Shown here one piece after another: positions 34,540 to 46,209 of a stretch of 64,000 nucleotides of DNA. Every line of letters starts with the position of its first letter. Position 1 is the stretch's first letter. Under the pieces are notes generated by a model. The model had not been told where the DNA came from. It did no database searches and worked only from the letters and a program-made list of their open reading frames with translations. This stretch comes from Hymenopus coronatus (Eukaryota > Arthropoda > Insecta > Mantodea > Hymenopodidae). The stretch lies in the NCBI GenBank assembly GCA_030762935.1, contig CM060900.1, positions 112,124,620 through 112,188,619 of the forward strand. Direction: 5' to 3'. The position numbers and the translations under genes are program-made.

Positions 34540-34870
34540 CGATCCCTGTTAGGCCGCTCTGTGAACTTGGGTATTTTTTCGCGGTTTTCTATGCTCTGTA
34601 GGCGATTGCTGGGATATAACATGTAATGCCGCGGATTTTCCTGCCCTCCATTTCCTTGTGTTTCAATATCGAAGGATCAAGTGAATGGACGTCGGACGAG
34701 GCGTGTCGCAGTGATGTTTGCTTTGAGGTATTGTCTGGGCTAGCGTTCGGCTTGGAATGGCCCTCAGAGAGACCTCTCCGTGAGGAGAGTTAGTGCTTTG
34801 GGCGGTATCTCTGGCGTTGGGATGTAATATCTGGAGCCGTTCGGGACCTCACATCTAAGTCTGCCAATCT
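34540..34870. repeat. GC-richer SINE-like segment
   Basis: The segment is unusual in composition and starts with TTTTTCGCGGTTTTC near 34577, a relative of the motif at 650 and 27600. A GAGAGACCTCTCCGTGAGGAGAG stem-like stretch lies near 34770. Ends and family are not resolved. Confidence 0.25.
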
Positions 34871-35394
34871 GGATCTGGTTAAATGTTAAGCTAAAACATT
34901 GGTGCAATGTTTAAAGTTCTGCAACTAATGATATGGAAAGTCTTAAAAACCTCAGAATCTATAAAATAATTTGTTCTTTGTGCTCATTAAAAACAAAAGT
35001 TTTACTCCATTAGTTTAGCTGGTAGAAGTTTTTAAAGTGGAGACAAATAACTTCTGAATTCAGTGTATATCCTATGAATTGATCTTTATCCTATTTAGTA
35101 TGTTTTCTTCCTTCTCATGAAGACCACTGTCTCCTCTGAGATATACTATTTTCTTATCGTGCACTGACGGTGTGCATAATGTGTCATGTCCATATAACCG
35201 AGCGTGTTCTGAGTGTACACGGACCCTGTCCCTACCATACCCTCTCGTGATTTCTACATGATCTACCGTGTTCCGACTCTGCTCCTACCATTTTAGGTTG
35301 ATTTCAATCTGTCCGTTTTATCTCTGTTGCAATCTGCAAAGTATCACAAAGAATTTTTAACCTGAGTTCTTTATTTAGTTTTACTCAAGAGATA
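34871..35394. other. No recognisable feature
   Basis: No repeat or frame of note. Confidence 0.35.
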
Positions 35395-35520
35395 AGATGG
35401 TTTAAGGCTCTAGTGGGTTGAAATCCAGCGGAGGGCGATGTATTTTTCAGATTAATATCCTTATCATGGCTTCCTTCGGAAGGGAAGTAAAACCATGGAT
35501 CCCGTGCCGTACATGGTCCC
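35395..35520 (+). repeat. SINE-T fragment (5' part)
   Basis: GGTTTAAGGCTCTAGTGGGT, the degenerate B box GTTGAAATCC and GAAGGGAAGTAAAACCATGG match the head and proximal body of the copy at 1595. Confidence 0.6.
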
Positions 35521-35589
35521 CTCAACTCTGATAAACTGACCTCTGAGCAAAATTAAGCGTTTTAGGCACAATGTAGAATAGAACGCTGA

Positions 35590-35785
35590 AAACTACATAG
35601 GCAGCAGGCGATGATAATGATGATACATGGAATGAAGATGGAGCACCGGTAGAATACGATGAGGGAGAAGCCGGAGAACCCGGATAAAACCCGATCTTGC
35701 GACGCTTTGTGCACCACAAATCCCACGTACAGTCGCCTTGGTGAGAGGCGAGTGGTCTAGCTACTCGGCTAAGGCGCGACTATTA
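35590..35785 (-). repeat. SINE-P copy
   Basis: On the minus strand: CGCCTTAGCCGAGTAGCTAG, ACCACTCGCCTCTCACCAAG, CCGGGTTCTCCGGCTTCTCC, ATTCTACCGGTGCTCCATC. The head is tRNA-like and the body is that of the 40915 copy. Confidence 0.75.
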
Positions 35786-36249
35786 ACCAGGTTGTAGTCA
35801 ACACTTGGTGACAGGTCATATAACACCAGGTACTATTGAACCAGCACAATTATCTCCTCGTCAATAGTGAATGGGTTTCCTAAGCAACATAATTAGTATG
35901 ATGTGCGTTATTTGTATCACTATGGAAGTAGCCGAACTGCAAGAGAACACCAAACGGTGGCCTACGGGTGCCCTGTGGTCGCTTCTACATAGCTTAGAGC
36001 GTTCCTATTATGTTCCGACCATTTAATACAGTCTCATGACCAGGGCTGACAGTTTCCACACCTTTTCCATACCATAACGCTGTATAAGGTCATATGCGCA
36101 CGGGGAATAGCTGCCACGTCACGCAATTGAGGAGTGAAGGCATAGTACGATCAGGTTCTGATTGCATTTGGGACTGTGAGCACCGAAAAGTACAGCGACA
36201 TCGTAGACATAGCGAATGTAAATGTGTTGGTTTTTTTATAAGGAACAAT
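35786..36249. other. No recognisable feature
   Basis: A frame continuous with the next feature starts at 36094, but its first 50 codons show no known motif. Confidence 0.3.
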
Positions 36250-36486
36250 ATGGCAAATACGCGGATTCCTAGGAAGTCACCACTATGTTCAATTGTGAAG
36301 GAATTCAACGGTAACTATTTGTCTGCAGATGAAGACACCATTGCTTGTAAAGCATGTTATTCTTCACTAAGAAGTACAAAGCAAAGAAACGTAGCTGACC
36401 GATTATGTAGTGTACTTGCAAAACATCCAGGTTACTCTGTGATATGTAATGTAAGAACGTATATCGGCATACATTGCAACAGCTAA
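36250..36486 (+). pseudogene. CGBP1/hAT-like single zinc-finger fragment
   Basis: From MANTRIPRKSPLCSIVKEF the frame continues GNYLSADEDTIACKACY, then STKQRNVADRLCSVLAKH. A hydrophobic segment, S-A-D, C-x2-C, a basic loop with N-V and a final His give the layout of the BED-like finger shared by CGBP1-type proteins and hAT-related transposable elements in insects. The second zinc-binding His is not obvious (RLCS where QHL is usual). The frame closes 20 codons later, with a possible GTAAGA donor near 36450. It is more likely a dead element fragment than a gene. Confidence 0.4.
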
Positions 36487-38299
36487 CACATCATCTGTTT
36501 TTTATTTCATCCTTATAATGTCTACTAATACGTAGTTATAACAACTGCAACACATAAATTATATTGATATTTGTATTAGTGTATTACAATGCTTTATGCA
36601 TATTGAAACAACGGTCCATTGATTGGGGCACAACCTTACTTTACCTGGTTTCACACTTCTTTGTGGCAGTCCACTAATGCTGTATACCTGACAGTATTAC
36701 CTGTCTGAAGAATGAATGCAGACGGCCACTAGTGGAAGCTTGCGTAAACACAAACAGATAAGCGGTATTACGTCATCACTGCCGGTGCGTATCCTATACA
36801 GTTTGGCAATACTGGAATGCAGCAGTTGAGTTTCTTATAGTTGACGGGTGCGAATCAAGTCAAAATGCAAACACCGCTGCGCAGTCATACACTCACAAAG
36901 CATAAGATTAATATTCTTTAGTGATAAAGAAAAGAGCAAGTTTAAGTTGTGAATCTTTTAGTTTATTCCTATTTACGTGTGCTGTGCTGATATTTTGATA
37001 GAATCTACTGCACTATATTCCCGCCTTCTCTGACAGCTCTAAACCGGGTCATGCTGCACCAGTGACCTCCCTAAAGACTGCACTCTTTCGTCAGGCAATT
37101 AGTACCTCTGTGATCGCTTATCAACCTGAGTTTGTTGTTCTTTGTTCACCCACTCTACCACACGTCTATAGGCAAGGAGAGCGCACCATGACCTACACCG
37201 TAGGTAGACTGCCAGCCCTGCTCGTGACTAATCGAAGCACGGTCGGAGAACGGTAGAGTCACGACAGAGGCACAGTAGTTCACGTGAAAATTAGGAAAAA
37301 GATATCTTTGTACATATCAGTAAAACCCTGTGATTGCGCTCCCAATTATAACACTGTCCCATGATTTTTATCCCCTTTAACGCTTCTAAATTTCGTTATT
37401 AGCGGATTTTATTTCCAAAAAAGAAAACGCATATTGTAAATAAATTTCGAAATTTTGAATGTTTTAAAAATATTCTGTGAAAAGGTGTGAACTAACTGTA
37501 CTCAGTGGTCGAGGGCTCGAGCGGTTTACCTAGAAAACCCCTAAGGTTGGCATTATCTGGCTATAACAGTACCTTTTCTTGGAAGGAATTTACCGTTCAA
37601 AAGGTTTACTGTCAAAGTGTTTTATCGTTTTAATGTGTTATTTTAACTTGAAACATGGTAAGTAGAAAGAGATAGCAATATATTCCATACGGAAGTTGGC
37701 AATTCTTAACTGCCTAATCTCAATTTCTGATTGCAAAGATTTCCCTTGATTCCCAACACCCTATTGGAGCAATACAAAAGCCAGCGAAAGCAAGGACGGG
37801 AAGTATATCAGCATATTTTCCATATTTCAATGCGAGAAAACAAGTACAATCGTTAACAACAAAATTACAACTGATACTGAGAGAATAATAGGCAGTGGAG
37901 GATGACTGCGACATGGTTTTTCCATCACTCAGACAACCATTAATGCACTCCATCCTCTAGGCTGGTCATGTAGCAGAAAAATGGCCGTGTTTCAACATAA
38001 ACGTGTAGTCTTTATTTGAATTCTGTGCAATGTACAGCGAGTGGCACAGTAGTACAAAATGGAAAATTGTAAATTTAGTAATTAGGGTACACGGCAGTTA
38101 ACAATCGAATATATTTTTTCATAAAAAATGATCTCTTGTTCTTCATTTTGCGCTTTACTCCACCCGAATACTCAGAAACTTTTATTATATTATTTTGTTT
38201 ATTTAATTGTGTCAAAATTGCTTTTTCATAGCTAATAAATAATATCAGGTGTGTAGCGTTATCCCGATTATTGCACGTTTAGGCCACAGTCCCTTGGGG
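36487..38299. other. No recognisable feature
   Basis: AT-rich with a GC-richer patch at 37020-37260. No repeat shared with the rest of the window. Confidence 0.35.
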
Positions 38300-38305
38300 T
38301 TTTTA

Positions 38306-38345
38306 CTATATATGGAGAGTGCTTCTTGGCGGCTCCCAGTCAGCA
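38306..38345 (+). promoter_or_regulatory. Candidate core promoter (TATA box plus initiator)
   Basis: TATATATGG at 38308-38316 is followed about 30-35 bp later by TCAGCAC (38340-38346), in a locally GC-richer region. The spacing is slightly long. No transcript evidence exists here, and TATA-like strings are common in AT-rich DNA. Confidence 0.2.
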
Positions 38346-38926
38346 CAAGACCCGCACAAGTACGCTCTCTGAGCATACTAAGTGGAAGTGAAAGCGTTAA
38401 CGGTAGGAGACTTGTGATGTGAATGTGTAACTCTAATGTGTAATATTTGCAGAGTTTGTGCTTTATGCAATGTTAGTTCCTGAAAACCATGAATAGGTTA
38501 ACGGTACTTGTATCATAGTGACACTGCTCTTGGAAACAATGGACCAGTGTATTATTAATTGGGTTTCATTTTGTGCTTTGACCCGGTAGCCATTATGTTG
38601 TTCAAACAGTTGTTTTATACCCTCATAAATGAGCTGCATCTGTGTCGTTTATTAGCTTTTGGTGACATGTCTGTTATACGCACAGGGTTGTTAAATTTAT
38701 TTCACATTTTCAGAACTCCATCATGCCAATCGTTTATAAACTTTATTAATAATTTTAGGGAGGAAGAGAAACGAAGCTACTCTTCAGTCGGTTTAATAAA
38801 AATTATATTTCCTAGGTTAAGGGTAATTATGACTGAAATTTCATCAAGTTTTTAAAATTTTAATTCCATGAGAGCATTTAAACATTCCTGAATAAATATC
38901 TGATTGCGCACTAGGTGTCATTTTAA

Positions 38927-39011
38927 ATGTCTTTAGTCAAAGCATTAGATGCGAAACTGCACTGGACTTGGCAAGAAAAACTTCAGTTTGACGAGATTTC
39001 ATTCGCACCAG
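38927..39011 (+). CDS. Weak candidate exon
   Basis: From ATG 38927 the frame reads MSLVKALDAKLHWTWQEK, then LQFDEISFAP, with a GTAAAG donor at 39012. If CTTTAG at 38931-38936 is an acceptor, the exon starts at 38937 and is symmetrical in phase 1, compatible with the chain begun at 12108. The residue composition is protein-like, but the frame is short and unrecognised. Confidence 0.2.
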
Positions 39012-39443
39012 GTAAAGTAAAAAGAGTGCCGTAAATTTCTTTAGTGTAATATGTTACATAATTTTTTGAATTGTAAATGTATTATTATTTTTATTTGTTT
39101 TAAGTTTATCTTTGGCTAGCAAATGTAGTTTGTTTTCTTTAGAATAACTGTAAAACTGGAAATATAGGAAAATTTTAAAATAATAGTAAGATTTGTAATA
39201 TTAGCCTTAAATAATAAATTAGGTGCCGGAGTGTAGTATACAGGTTTCATTTTTTTTTACTTCTGTTCTATTTATACCCCACCTTTAACTCCAATGTTCA
39301 CATTGGTGGTCTTTAACTTTCGGACGTATTGGCTCTCGACAGTGGTGCTAACAAATATTAAAAGTTGTTTAAAAAGGAAAGTTCGGGTTCATAACAAAAG
39401 TGACTTCAAAGTGTAATGATATTCCGCTTCTATTGGTATGCTG

Positions 39444-39537
<94 letters not shown>

Positions 39538-39550
39538 CATCATCATCATC
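39444..39550. repeat. Compound (TAC)n(AAT)n(CAT)n microsatellite
   Basis: About 21 TAC units, then about ten AAT units, then about five CAT units. Long Thr, Asn or Ser runs read from it are artefacts. Confidence 0.95.
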
Positions 39551-39984
39551 TTCATAGGCCATCTCAGGCAGTTTCCATAAGCCGTCGTGTTACAAACTTC
39601 TTGAAGTAGATATCTATGACCGGATGTAAGCTTCCTTTCAAAAAAGACGCTAACACAAGAGACAGAAGCATACAAAGCTATCAGCAGGGGTAGGAAATTG
39701 TAAGCATTTTAGCTATGACGGAAGGAAATAAGACTTTGCTGTCACAGGCATGGAGGTGGCCGCAAATAACAAACCATCCCTCCGAGCATTCCTTTGATGC
39801 TTGCAGACAGCATTCTGACTGGTTTTTACCTCAGTCACAATAAATCTGGGCCACTGCTGTTTTGCCTTCTTTGTAGTGATAAGTTGTTTGAGTGCAGATA
39901 AGATTCAACAAAATCACTAAATAGTACACACGGTAACATTAGGTAGTCAGGTTATACTCCCCGACACTCACCTAAGGCTTACAA

Positions 39985-40090
39985 GTAGATGCAAAGAGGT
40001 GAGAAGCCTGTCGAGGAGCCAACAGCATATTATCACAAAATGAGGAACCTGCAGCGAGTGGTCGGCCCGAAGCCAAGGCATGAACGTGAG
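39985..40090 (-). repeat. SINE-P fragment
   Basis: GTGAGAAGCCTGTCGAGGAG, CCAACAGCAT, AATGAGGAACCTGC and GTCGGCCCGAAGCC match the minus strand of the 3' third of the 40915 copy. Confidence 0.6.
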
Positions 40091-40252
40091 GGAATGGATG
40101 ATAATATAAAACAATAAAAACAAGAGATCTTTACTTCTGCATATCCTTGAAATAATTTTGTTGTTGTGTTTTTCTCTTAATGGCTCTAAACTATGAACAG
40201 CATTATTCACAAATTAAACCCAGTTAAATACCATGTTTGGTTTTTGAGCTCA

Positions 40253-40560
40253 ATATGAATGAATGAATAAGTGTATTTATTGACATAACAATATCATACA
40301 TAGAATTTCAACAGTCGCACGGATCCACAGACCTACGTGCTTTTGTAATACACACTAAAACACTATTAAAACAACAACAAAGAATTAAAAGAGTAAACAC
40401 GAAAATAAAAAGACGAAGGTAATACCAATCAGAAGCAATATTAAAATAACAATAAAGAATTAAGAGTAAAACCGAAAATAAAAATACAAAGATATTCAAA
40501 TACAGCAATTAAATTTACAGCACAGAGTACACCTTCACAAATGCATCCTCTTATAATAGA
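40253..40560 (-). repeat. LINE-like 3' end with internal duplication
   Basis: On the minus strand the sequence ends GTCAATAAATACACTTATTC followed by ATTCATTCA: an AATAAA signal and a short tetranucleotide repeat tail, as in CR1/RTE-type LINEs. Two similar units of about 75 bp lie side by side at 40364-40437 and 40440-40510 (shared AACAATAAAGAATTA and CGAAAATAAAAA). No reverse-transcriptase motif is visible upstream. Confidence 0.4.
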
Positions 40561-40914
40561 TATTTACACTTCAAAGAAATATATACACATAATATATACA
40601 AAATATATAAAATCATAGCACAACAATGATCTAAGTATGGCATAATATATATATAGAACATTGTAGTCACTTTTGTTTAGTTGATCTTATTCCTCCCACC
40701 CCCTTCAGCCCGTCCATGTTTTCCGTGCCTGCCAGTAGCGTCCAACATGCTTCTAGCCCTACATTCGCGGTGGTAAAGAACCGCGGCAAATATATTTCTA
40801 AGCGATAAGGGTGTGCATCTCATAGATAAAAAGTGTAGTATACGACTCAGTATGTCTTCATTTATTACTTCTAAGCCACCTTTCACAACAATTTCCTGCT
40901 GAATTTCAACCTAG

Positions 40915-41290
40915 GAGACGCCGTGGCTGAGTGGTTAGACCACTCACCTCCTACCTCGGCTGCCCGTGTGCGATCCCAAACGCCAGGATGTGGGATTTGT
41001 GGTGTATTAAGCGGTGTCTGGCCGGGTTTTCTTCGTGTTCTTCGGTTTCCTCCGCAACTCTTTCCACCAACTGTTCCATCATCACCTTTCCTATCATCCC
41101 TTTCACTTACATTTCACATCATCCACTTCCTCACACTCATGCCTGGCTACGGGCAGGTTCTTCATTCTGTGGGTAAATGCCGTTGGCTCCCCGACAGGCT
41201 TCTGACCCCTACGCATTAGCTTGTAAGTCCTAGGGGGGTGTCAGTCCTACATAAGGGGACGATAAGCCGACTACGAAAAGAAATCAATCT
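40915..41290 (+). repeat. SINE-P, complete reference copy
   Basis: The head CGCCGTGGCTGAGTGGTTAG with ACCACTCACCTCCTACCTCG is tRNA-like (Ser/Leu-like D arm). B box CGATCCCAAAC is degenerate. The body runs TTTGTGGTGTATTAAGCGGT, GTTTTCTTCGTGTTCTTCGG, ATGCCTGGCTACGGGCAGG and GCCGTTGGCTCCCCGACAGG. It ends TCAGTCCTACATAAGGGGAC, then AGCCGACTACGAAAAG. Open frames crossing it are incidental. Confidence 0.85.
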
Positions 41291-41384
41291 AGTTTAAGCT
41301 TTTGTGAAATCAGTTAAAGATGAGTTAAAGATTAGGACAGAGCTTTGTTAATGATTTTTAGGAATGGCACAGATGAATGTTCTG

Positions 41385-41790
41385 ACTTGTTACACCACTT
41401 TCTGAACCCATTCTTCAAAAAACTAGTCTTAAGGAAGCTTATTCTTCTATTTCACGTTAATCGAGATGAATGTACAAAAGGCTTTATTACATGTTTCCTT
41501 TAACATCCAACGAGAATACGCTAATACAGTAGACTTAAGCGACGGTCATTTATTTTAAGAGCTGGTATTATGTGGAAATTCCGCGCCCTTTGGTTGACCA
41601 GGAGAAATAAAAACAAATGACTACCATATGACAGTAGTATAGGTACTTTAAAACGGAATCAAATAACAATAAATATGTCGAAAATGATTTAGAGCAATAA
41701 AATGTACTTGACTGTGTCTTGATGAAATTTACGTGTTTTGTGTACTAAGATGTTATCTATCTCTTACGGTTTACAAGTTACTAGGGCTCT
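41385..41790 (-). repeat. REP-A partial copy, diverged
   Basis: TTAATCGAGATGAATGT, GACTTAAGCGACGGTCATTT and TCTATCTCTTACGGTTTACA appear in the order expected for reversed REP-A, with the middle largely eroded. Confidence 0.5.
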
Positions 41791-42539
41791 CTAAACACCG
41801 CCATTTTTCTCAAAGTCACTCCGATAGGCATAGCCGACCCGTAATAAATACGTTTATTCTTCTCTCTCTGCCGCTGCTCTCAAGTCAAGTTAAACATACA
41901 AAGGATAATCAAAATTTCCTTTGCATTTATTCCATCGATTATTTCTTCATTGAGCATTATATGCATAGTGATTCCGTTAAATAACTAGGTTCTTTTTCGA
42001 GGAAAGAATATATTTATCTGCAGAAAACAAAGAAATTGTTTCAGCCGCAGCAAATCTAAATAAAAATTTTGAAACCTCGTGTTTTACGTATTGCATTTAT
42101 TAAATTTACTTGTCTATATATTCATCTTAAAATGTTGAACGTAGGTATTTAACTTTTTTTTTGACAGCAGAATTTGAAACTCATGACAGAATTAACTTAT
42201 TAACAATTTTCTTCGGGATTCCAAAACTATTTGAGCTAAAATTGAAGCAGCTGCCGATTTAAAAATCCCATTTTCTCTAATGTGCTTCCTATTAACTTTA
42301 CAGGGCTTCTTTAAAGCATTTACAGCATGCTAAGTTATACTGGAGCTACAAAACTATTCGACCCAAAAGCAAAACAGCGGTGTATTAACATTTCCGTTAG
42401 ACCTATTTCTGCATTTAATATTGTGTTTTCTGTACTAATTTCCTTAAATTTAACAAGTTTTTTACATATCCAAGATTTTCATTACCTATACTTAAATGTC
42501 ACATCCAAAAATGAGACAAAATAAAAGCAGCAAATTTAT
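41791..42539. other. No recognisable feature
   Basis: AT-rich sequence without convincing frames. Confidence 0.35.
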
Positions 42540-42765
42540 AACTAACTGAATTTTAATTATTTCACATAGCGACCGGCTTTTAAAATATTTCGCCATCGCT
42601 TCAGCCTGTGCATTCCCTTAATTCCCTTCTACTCAAAGAAGCAAACAAAACCAACTCTGTTAATGTTTATCATGATGTAGATAAAAGAATAATTTTTGTA
42701 AGAACAGTTTGTTTCGGAACAGCTAAAGAAAGTTATATGAATGCAACACATCAGATTTTTATATG
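42540..42765 (+). repeat. REP-A 3' part
   Basis: TTCACATAGCGACCGGCTTT to CAACACATCAGATTTTTATA, the last quarter of the element. It faces the next copy tail to tail. Confidence 0.7.
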
Positions 42766-42861
42766 TTTTAATGTGTATGTTATTAAGAAGATGCGTTCTA
42801 GTAACATAGACATCCGTGTTAATAGCGCTTTGCCATGGTCTCAATATACGAATAAAAGTAA

Positions 42862-43745
42862 CTCATTTGTTACATTCACAGGACTTTCTCTAGTTGTTCC
42901 ACATACAACATTTTCTTATAAAAGATTATACTTTTATCCACATCATGCTAATCGAGATAAACATTAGCAGAAACGGACCTATTACTTGTTTCCTTGTAAG
43001 TAGAAGGGAGATTAGAAATAAACTCGGCTAAATATTTTAAAAGCTGGTCACTATATAAAACAATTGAAGTTCAGTTCACTTCAATGGCCTACAGTAAAAC
43101 AAGAGAGATGAAACGACATGTGACTTCCGTTTGCGAAAAGCTGCGTAGTATAAAATTGAAACCAATAACAAGGAATATCTTAAAACGGTCAACTCTACGC
43201 AAAAAAGCGTATAGGCTTAAATTCGGTGATTTAATGAGATATAAATGTTTTGTGCAGTAGTTTTCTGTCTACTTCTTACTGTTTACCAGCTATGCAAAAT
43301 TCAGCAAAATTCATCCCGAATAAAGGAGTCTTCAGAGGTTATTCCCAGAAAAGTAAAGATATACATTTGTTTGTGATGTAAATATCGTTAATATACGGTA
43401 TTTCAGTTAAAGTCGTTAGAGCCATTTAAAAAAAACATTGCAAGTAAAGGGTGGCTTTGGGTGGGGAAATTTCTTGAAAATGTTCGTGCCGAACCCTTGA
43501 AAGATACTAAACATAAATAGCAAGTATGTAACTTAACGGTCTTTTCGTTTTTCAGCTATGCTGTCCGGAGACATACCCACACACACGAATCTTTTTCTAA
43601 AACATGTTTGTTTGTTTTTTTACTCAGTAGACGTAAAAACATGCATTTTCGGTGAAATATCGGCATCGAATTTTTGGGTTGAACGTAATACGTTCTCTAG
43701 CTAATGTGTACATTGTACATACGTGCTAGAGAAAATAATAGTTTA
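42862..43745 (-). repeat. REP-A copy, near full length
   Basis: From CAGGACTTTCTCTAGTTGTT to CGTTCTCTAGCTAATGTG with the palindromic TGTACATTGTACAT terminus and GCTAGAGAAAA. Contains the ATGCTAATCGAGATAAACAT hairpin and GAACCCTTGAAAGATACTAA. Confidence 0.75.
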
Positions 43746-43964
43746 CTCCTGTTAATACATTGTAAATTACTCTTCTATGCTTACCTTTTAATTGGATAAT
43801 ATGATTTCAAAAAATGAATGCTAAGAGTGAAAGTCATTGCTGATGCGCATTTCAATTCTAGTCATGAATTTTTAAATATTCCGCTTAATATTGGAACAGT
43901 GGAAGCATTGATTTAATTACTTCTTAATTTAAAATCCTGTTAAATACAACTCAAATTTTAAGAG

Positions 43965-44830
43965 CATGTATGTCTGAAAGTTTGAAATTCCAAACTAATA
44001 AAGCTAAATTTTTTAAATTTATACCACCTGTAATATAGTGCAATATTCATCCATTTTGCTCTAAGGGTTTGGAGGTTATGGTCAAATTTGTTTATGTTTT
44101 TGTCACGGCACTAAAAAAACCGTTGCGACAAAAAAGTGTAAATGTTGGTTTAATATTAGCTTTAGGTCCACAACACAACTACTTTTTGAAATTGCCCAAG
44201 GTTTCTCTGAGTCTCCTTTGGTTTAGGCTCCAAATTGTTTTAAAGTTACGAATGTGATTTTTATCATAAAATATAAATTTTATGTTTGAAAATTCTAAAC
44301 ATATGCTTAAATACTTCTAATAGTAAAACCTAGAGAAAGTCTTTAATTCATTGCCTCTCTGTGAACATGTACAGCAACTTTATTTGTGTAACAGAAAAAT
44401 TGCTCCGCAAGGAACATTTTACATGTAGAAAAATGTTGAAAATATCAATAGCGATAAAACAGGGAAGGTTTTGAGTTCATGGCTCACAGTAAAATCCACC
44501 CACCAAGTTGGTAGGGTGGACCCTGAACTTTCCTTCTCCTCTCTTCTGCTGCTGCCTTTTCTGTCCTTTACTTCTTGCATTGCTGCTTTGCTTCCACACA
44601 ACTTCGTTTTTTACGTTGCATGATGCGTATGGAATCTCGTCAAACTGAATTTTTTCTTGTCTGGTCCCGCACAGTTGTTTTGCTGTAGCTCTAGTTAAGA
44701 CATTTAAAAATTGCGCCTGGTGGCCAATTATACCTTTTCTATGTTAAGGAATGCTTAAATTATTTTATAGAATTAAAATAAGAAAGGCGATTTTTATGAT
44801 TTTTGATGAAAATTCTATCTTATATACCCT
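43965..44830 (+). repeat. REP-B dispersed copy
   Basis: It repeats the block series of 3836-4313: CATGTATGTCTGAAAGTTTG, TTCATCCATTTTGCTCTAAG, GGTTTGGAGGTTATGGTCAA, TTTTATGTTTGAAAATTCTA, ATTGCTCCGCAAGGAACATT, GAAAATATCAATAGCGA. The downstream part (to about 44830) resembles 4935-5000. A TC-rich patch at 44525-44580 interrupts it. Confidence 0.65.
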
Positions 44831-45288
44831 TAAAGTAGCGATTTCGTATTGACAACTTTTTGGCAAAATGAACTATAGAGAACTAATGTGTGTTCTTGTT
44901 TCAGTGAGTCATCCTGCAGGTTTTGTTGAAATTCCTGTTTTATTGTGAATTTTAAAACCTATAAGTTCTACAAAAGTGCTCTCAGCTATAAGCTCATTTG
45001 AGAAACGTATTTATAAGCGCCTTGGAGTGGCTGGGAAACTTCAGAGCTTATAAAGGAAGAACAGAAGTGGTATTTAAACCGTGGTGGTGCATTTTTTTGT
45101 ACAAAATGACCCTCGCTATGAAGTATATTCCCACGAAAATATATTCCTCTAGGGCAGATGCAGTTCAGTTTCAACGTAATCCTTACGTTCTGTTGCACAA
45201 GGAACTCTGCTAGAAAAAATGTTAGGGGAGTTTTTGTAACTAAAAGTTTCTTCTACTGGTCCATTTTCAAAAGTTGCCTATCACTGCT
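44831..45288. other. No recognisable feature
   Basis: The frames at 44986-45213 on both strands overlap each other and show no motif. Confidence 0.35.
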
Positions 45289-46125
45289 AAAAATTGGATA
45301 CATTCTATTCATATAACTTTCTCTACCTTCTCTACAAATTATTCTTACAACAGATTATTTTATCTATATCATGTTAATCTTGATAAACATTAGCAGAAGT
45401 TCTCGTATTACTTGCTTCCTTCTAAATATAAGGGAAATAAGGAGATAAACTAGACTAAAGTAATAACCAATTTTTTTAAAACCTGGCAATAAAACAAAAA
45501 GAGAGATGAAACGAAAGGTGACTTCCCGTTTGATAAAAGGTTGTTTAACACTGAAGCCAATAACAAGGAATATCTCGGAAACAGCCAACTCTACAAAAAA
45601 AGGTATGTGACATAAATTGTGTGTTTTAAGGAGACTGCATTTTTTTCAGCAGTAACTTTTGATCTATCTCTGAAGTTTACATGCTATATAAAATTCATCC
45701 AGAATGAAGAGATCTTCAGAGATTATTTCCAGAAAATTCAAGATATACATTTATTTGGGTGTAAATATATTATAATGTACGATATTTTAATCAAAATCGT
45801 TAGAACCATTTTTGAGAAAATAAAAATTTTCGAAAAAATGTCCATCTAAAGGTTAGTTTGTTGTAGGGATTTTCTTTGAAATCTTTGTGTCGTATCCTTG
45901 GAATATACCAAACTTAAATAGTAAGTTTGGTATTTAACGGTCTTTTCGTTGTTAGCTATGCTGTCCACACACACACTCGGAACTTTTTCTAAAAATGATT
46001 TTTTTTTTTAATCAGGGGACATCAAGACATATATTTCCAGTGAAATCTCGGTATCGATTTTTGGGTGGAATACACTACTTTATGTATACATTATGTACAT
46101 AGTGCGTGTAGAGAAAACAGATAAA
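45289..46125 (-). repeat. REP-A copy, near full length
   Basis: From GGATACATTCTATTCATATA to the TGTATACATTATGTACATAG terminus with GTAGAGAAAAC. Contains CATGTTAATCTTGATAAAC and AATAGTAAGTTTGGTATTTA. Confidence 0.75.
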
Positions 46126-46209
46126 TTTCAAAATATACCCAGAGAGCACTTCGAATATCTACACTAGTGTTATAAAGAAATATAATTTGTATGTGATACA
46201 CAGGTGTGT

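Noticed and set aside
39400..39675. Thr-, Asn- and Ser-run frames
   Set aside because: They are triplet microsatellite translated in both directions.
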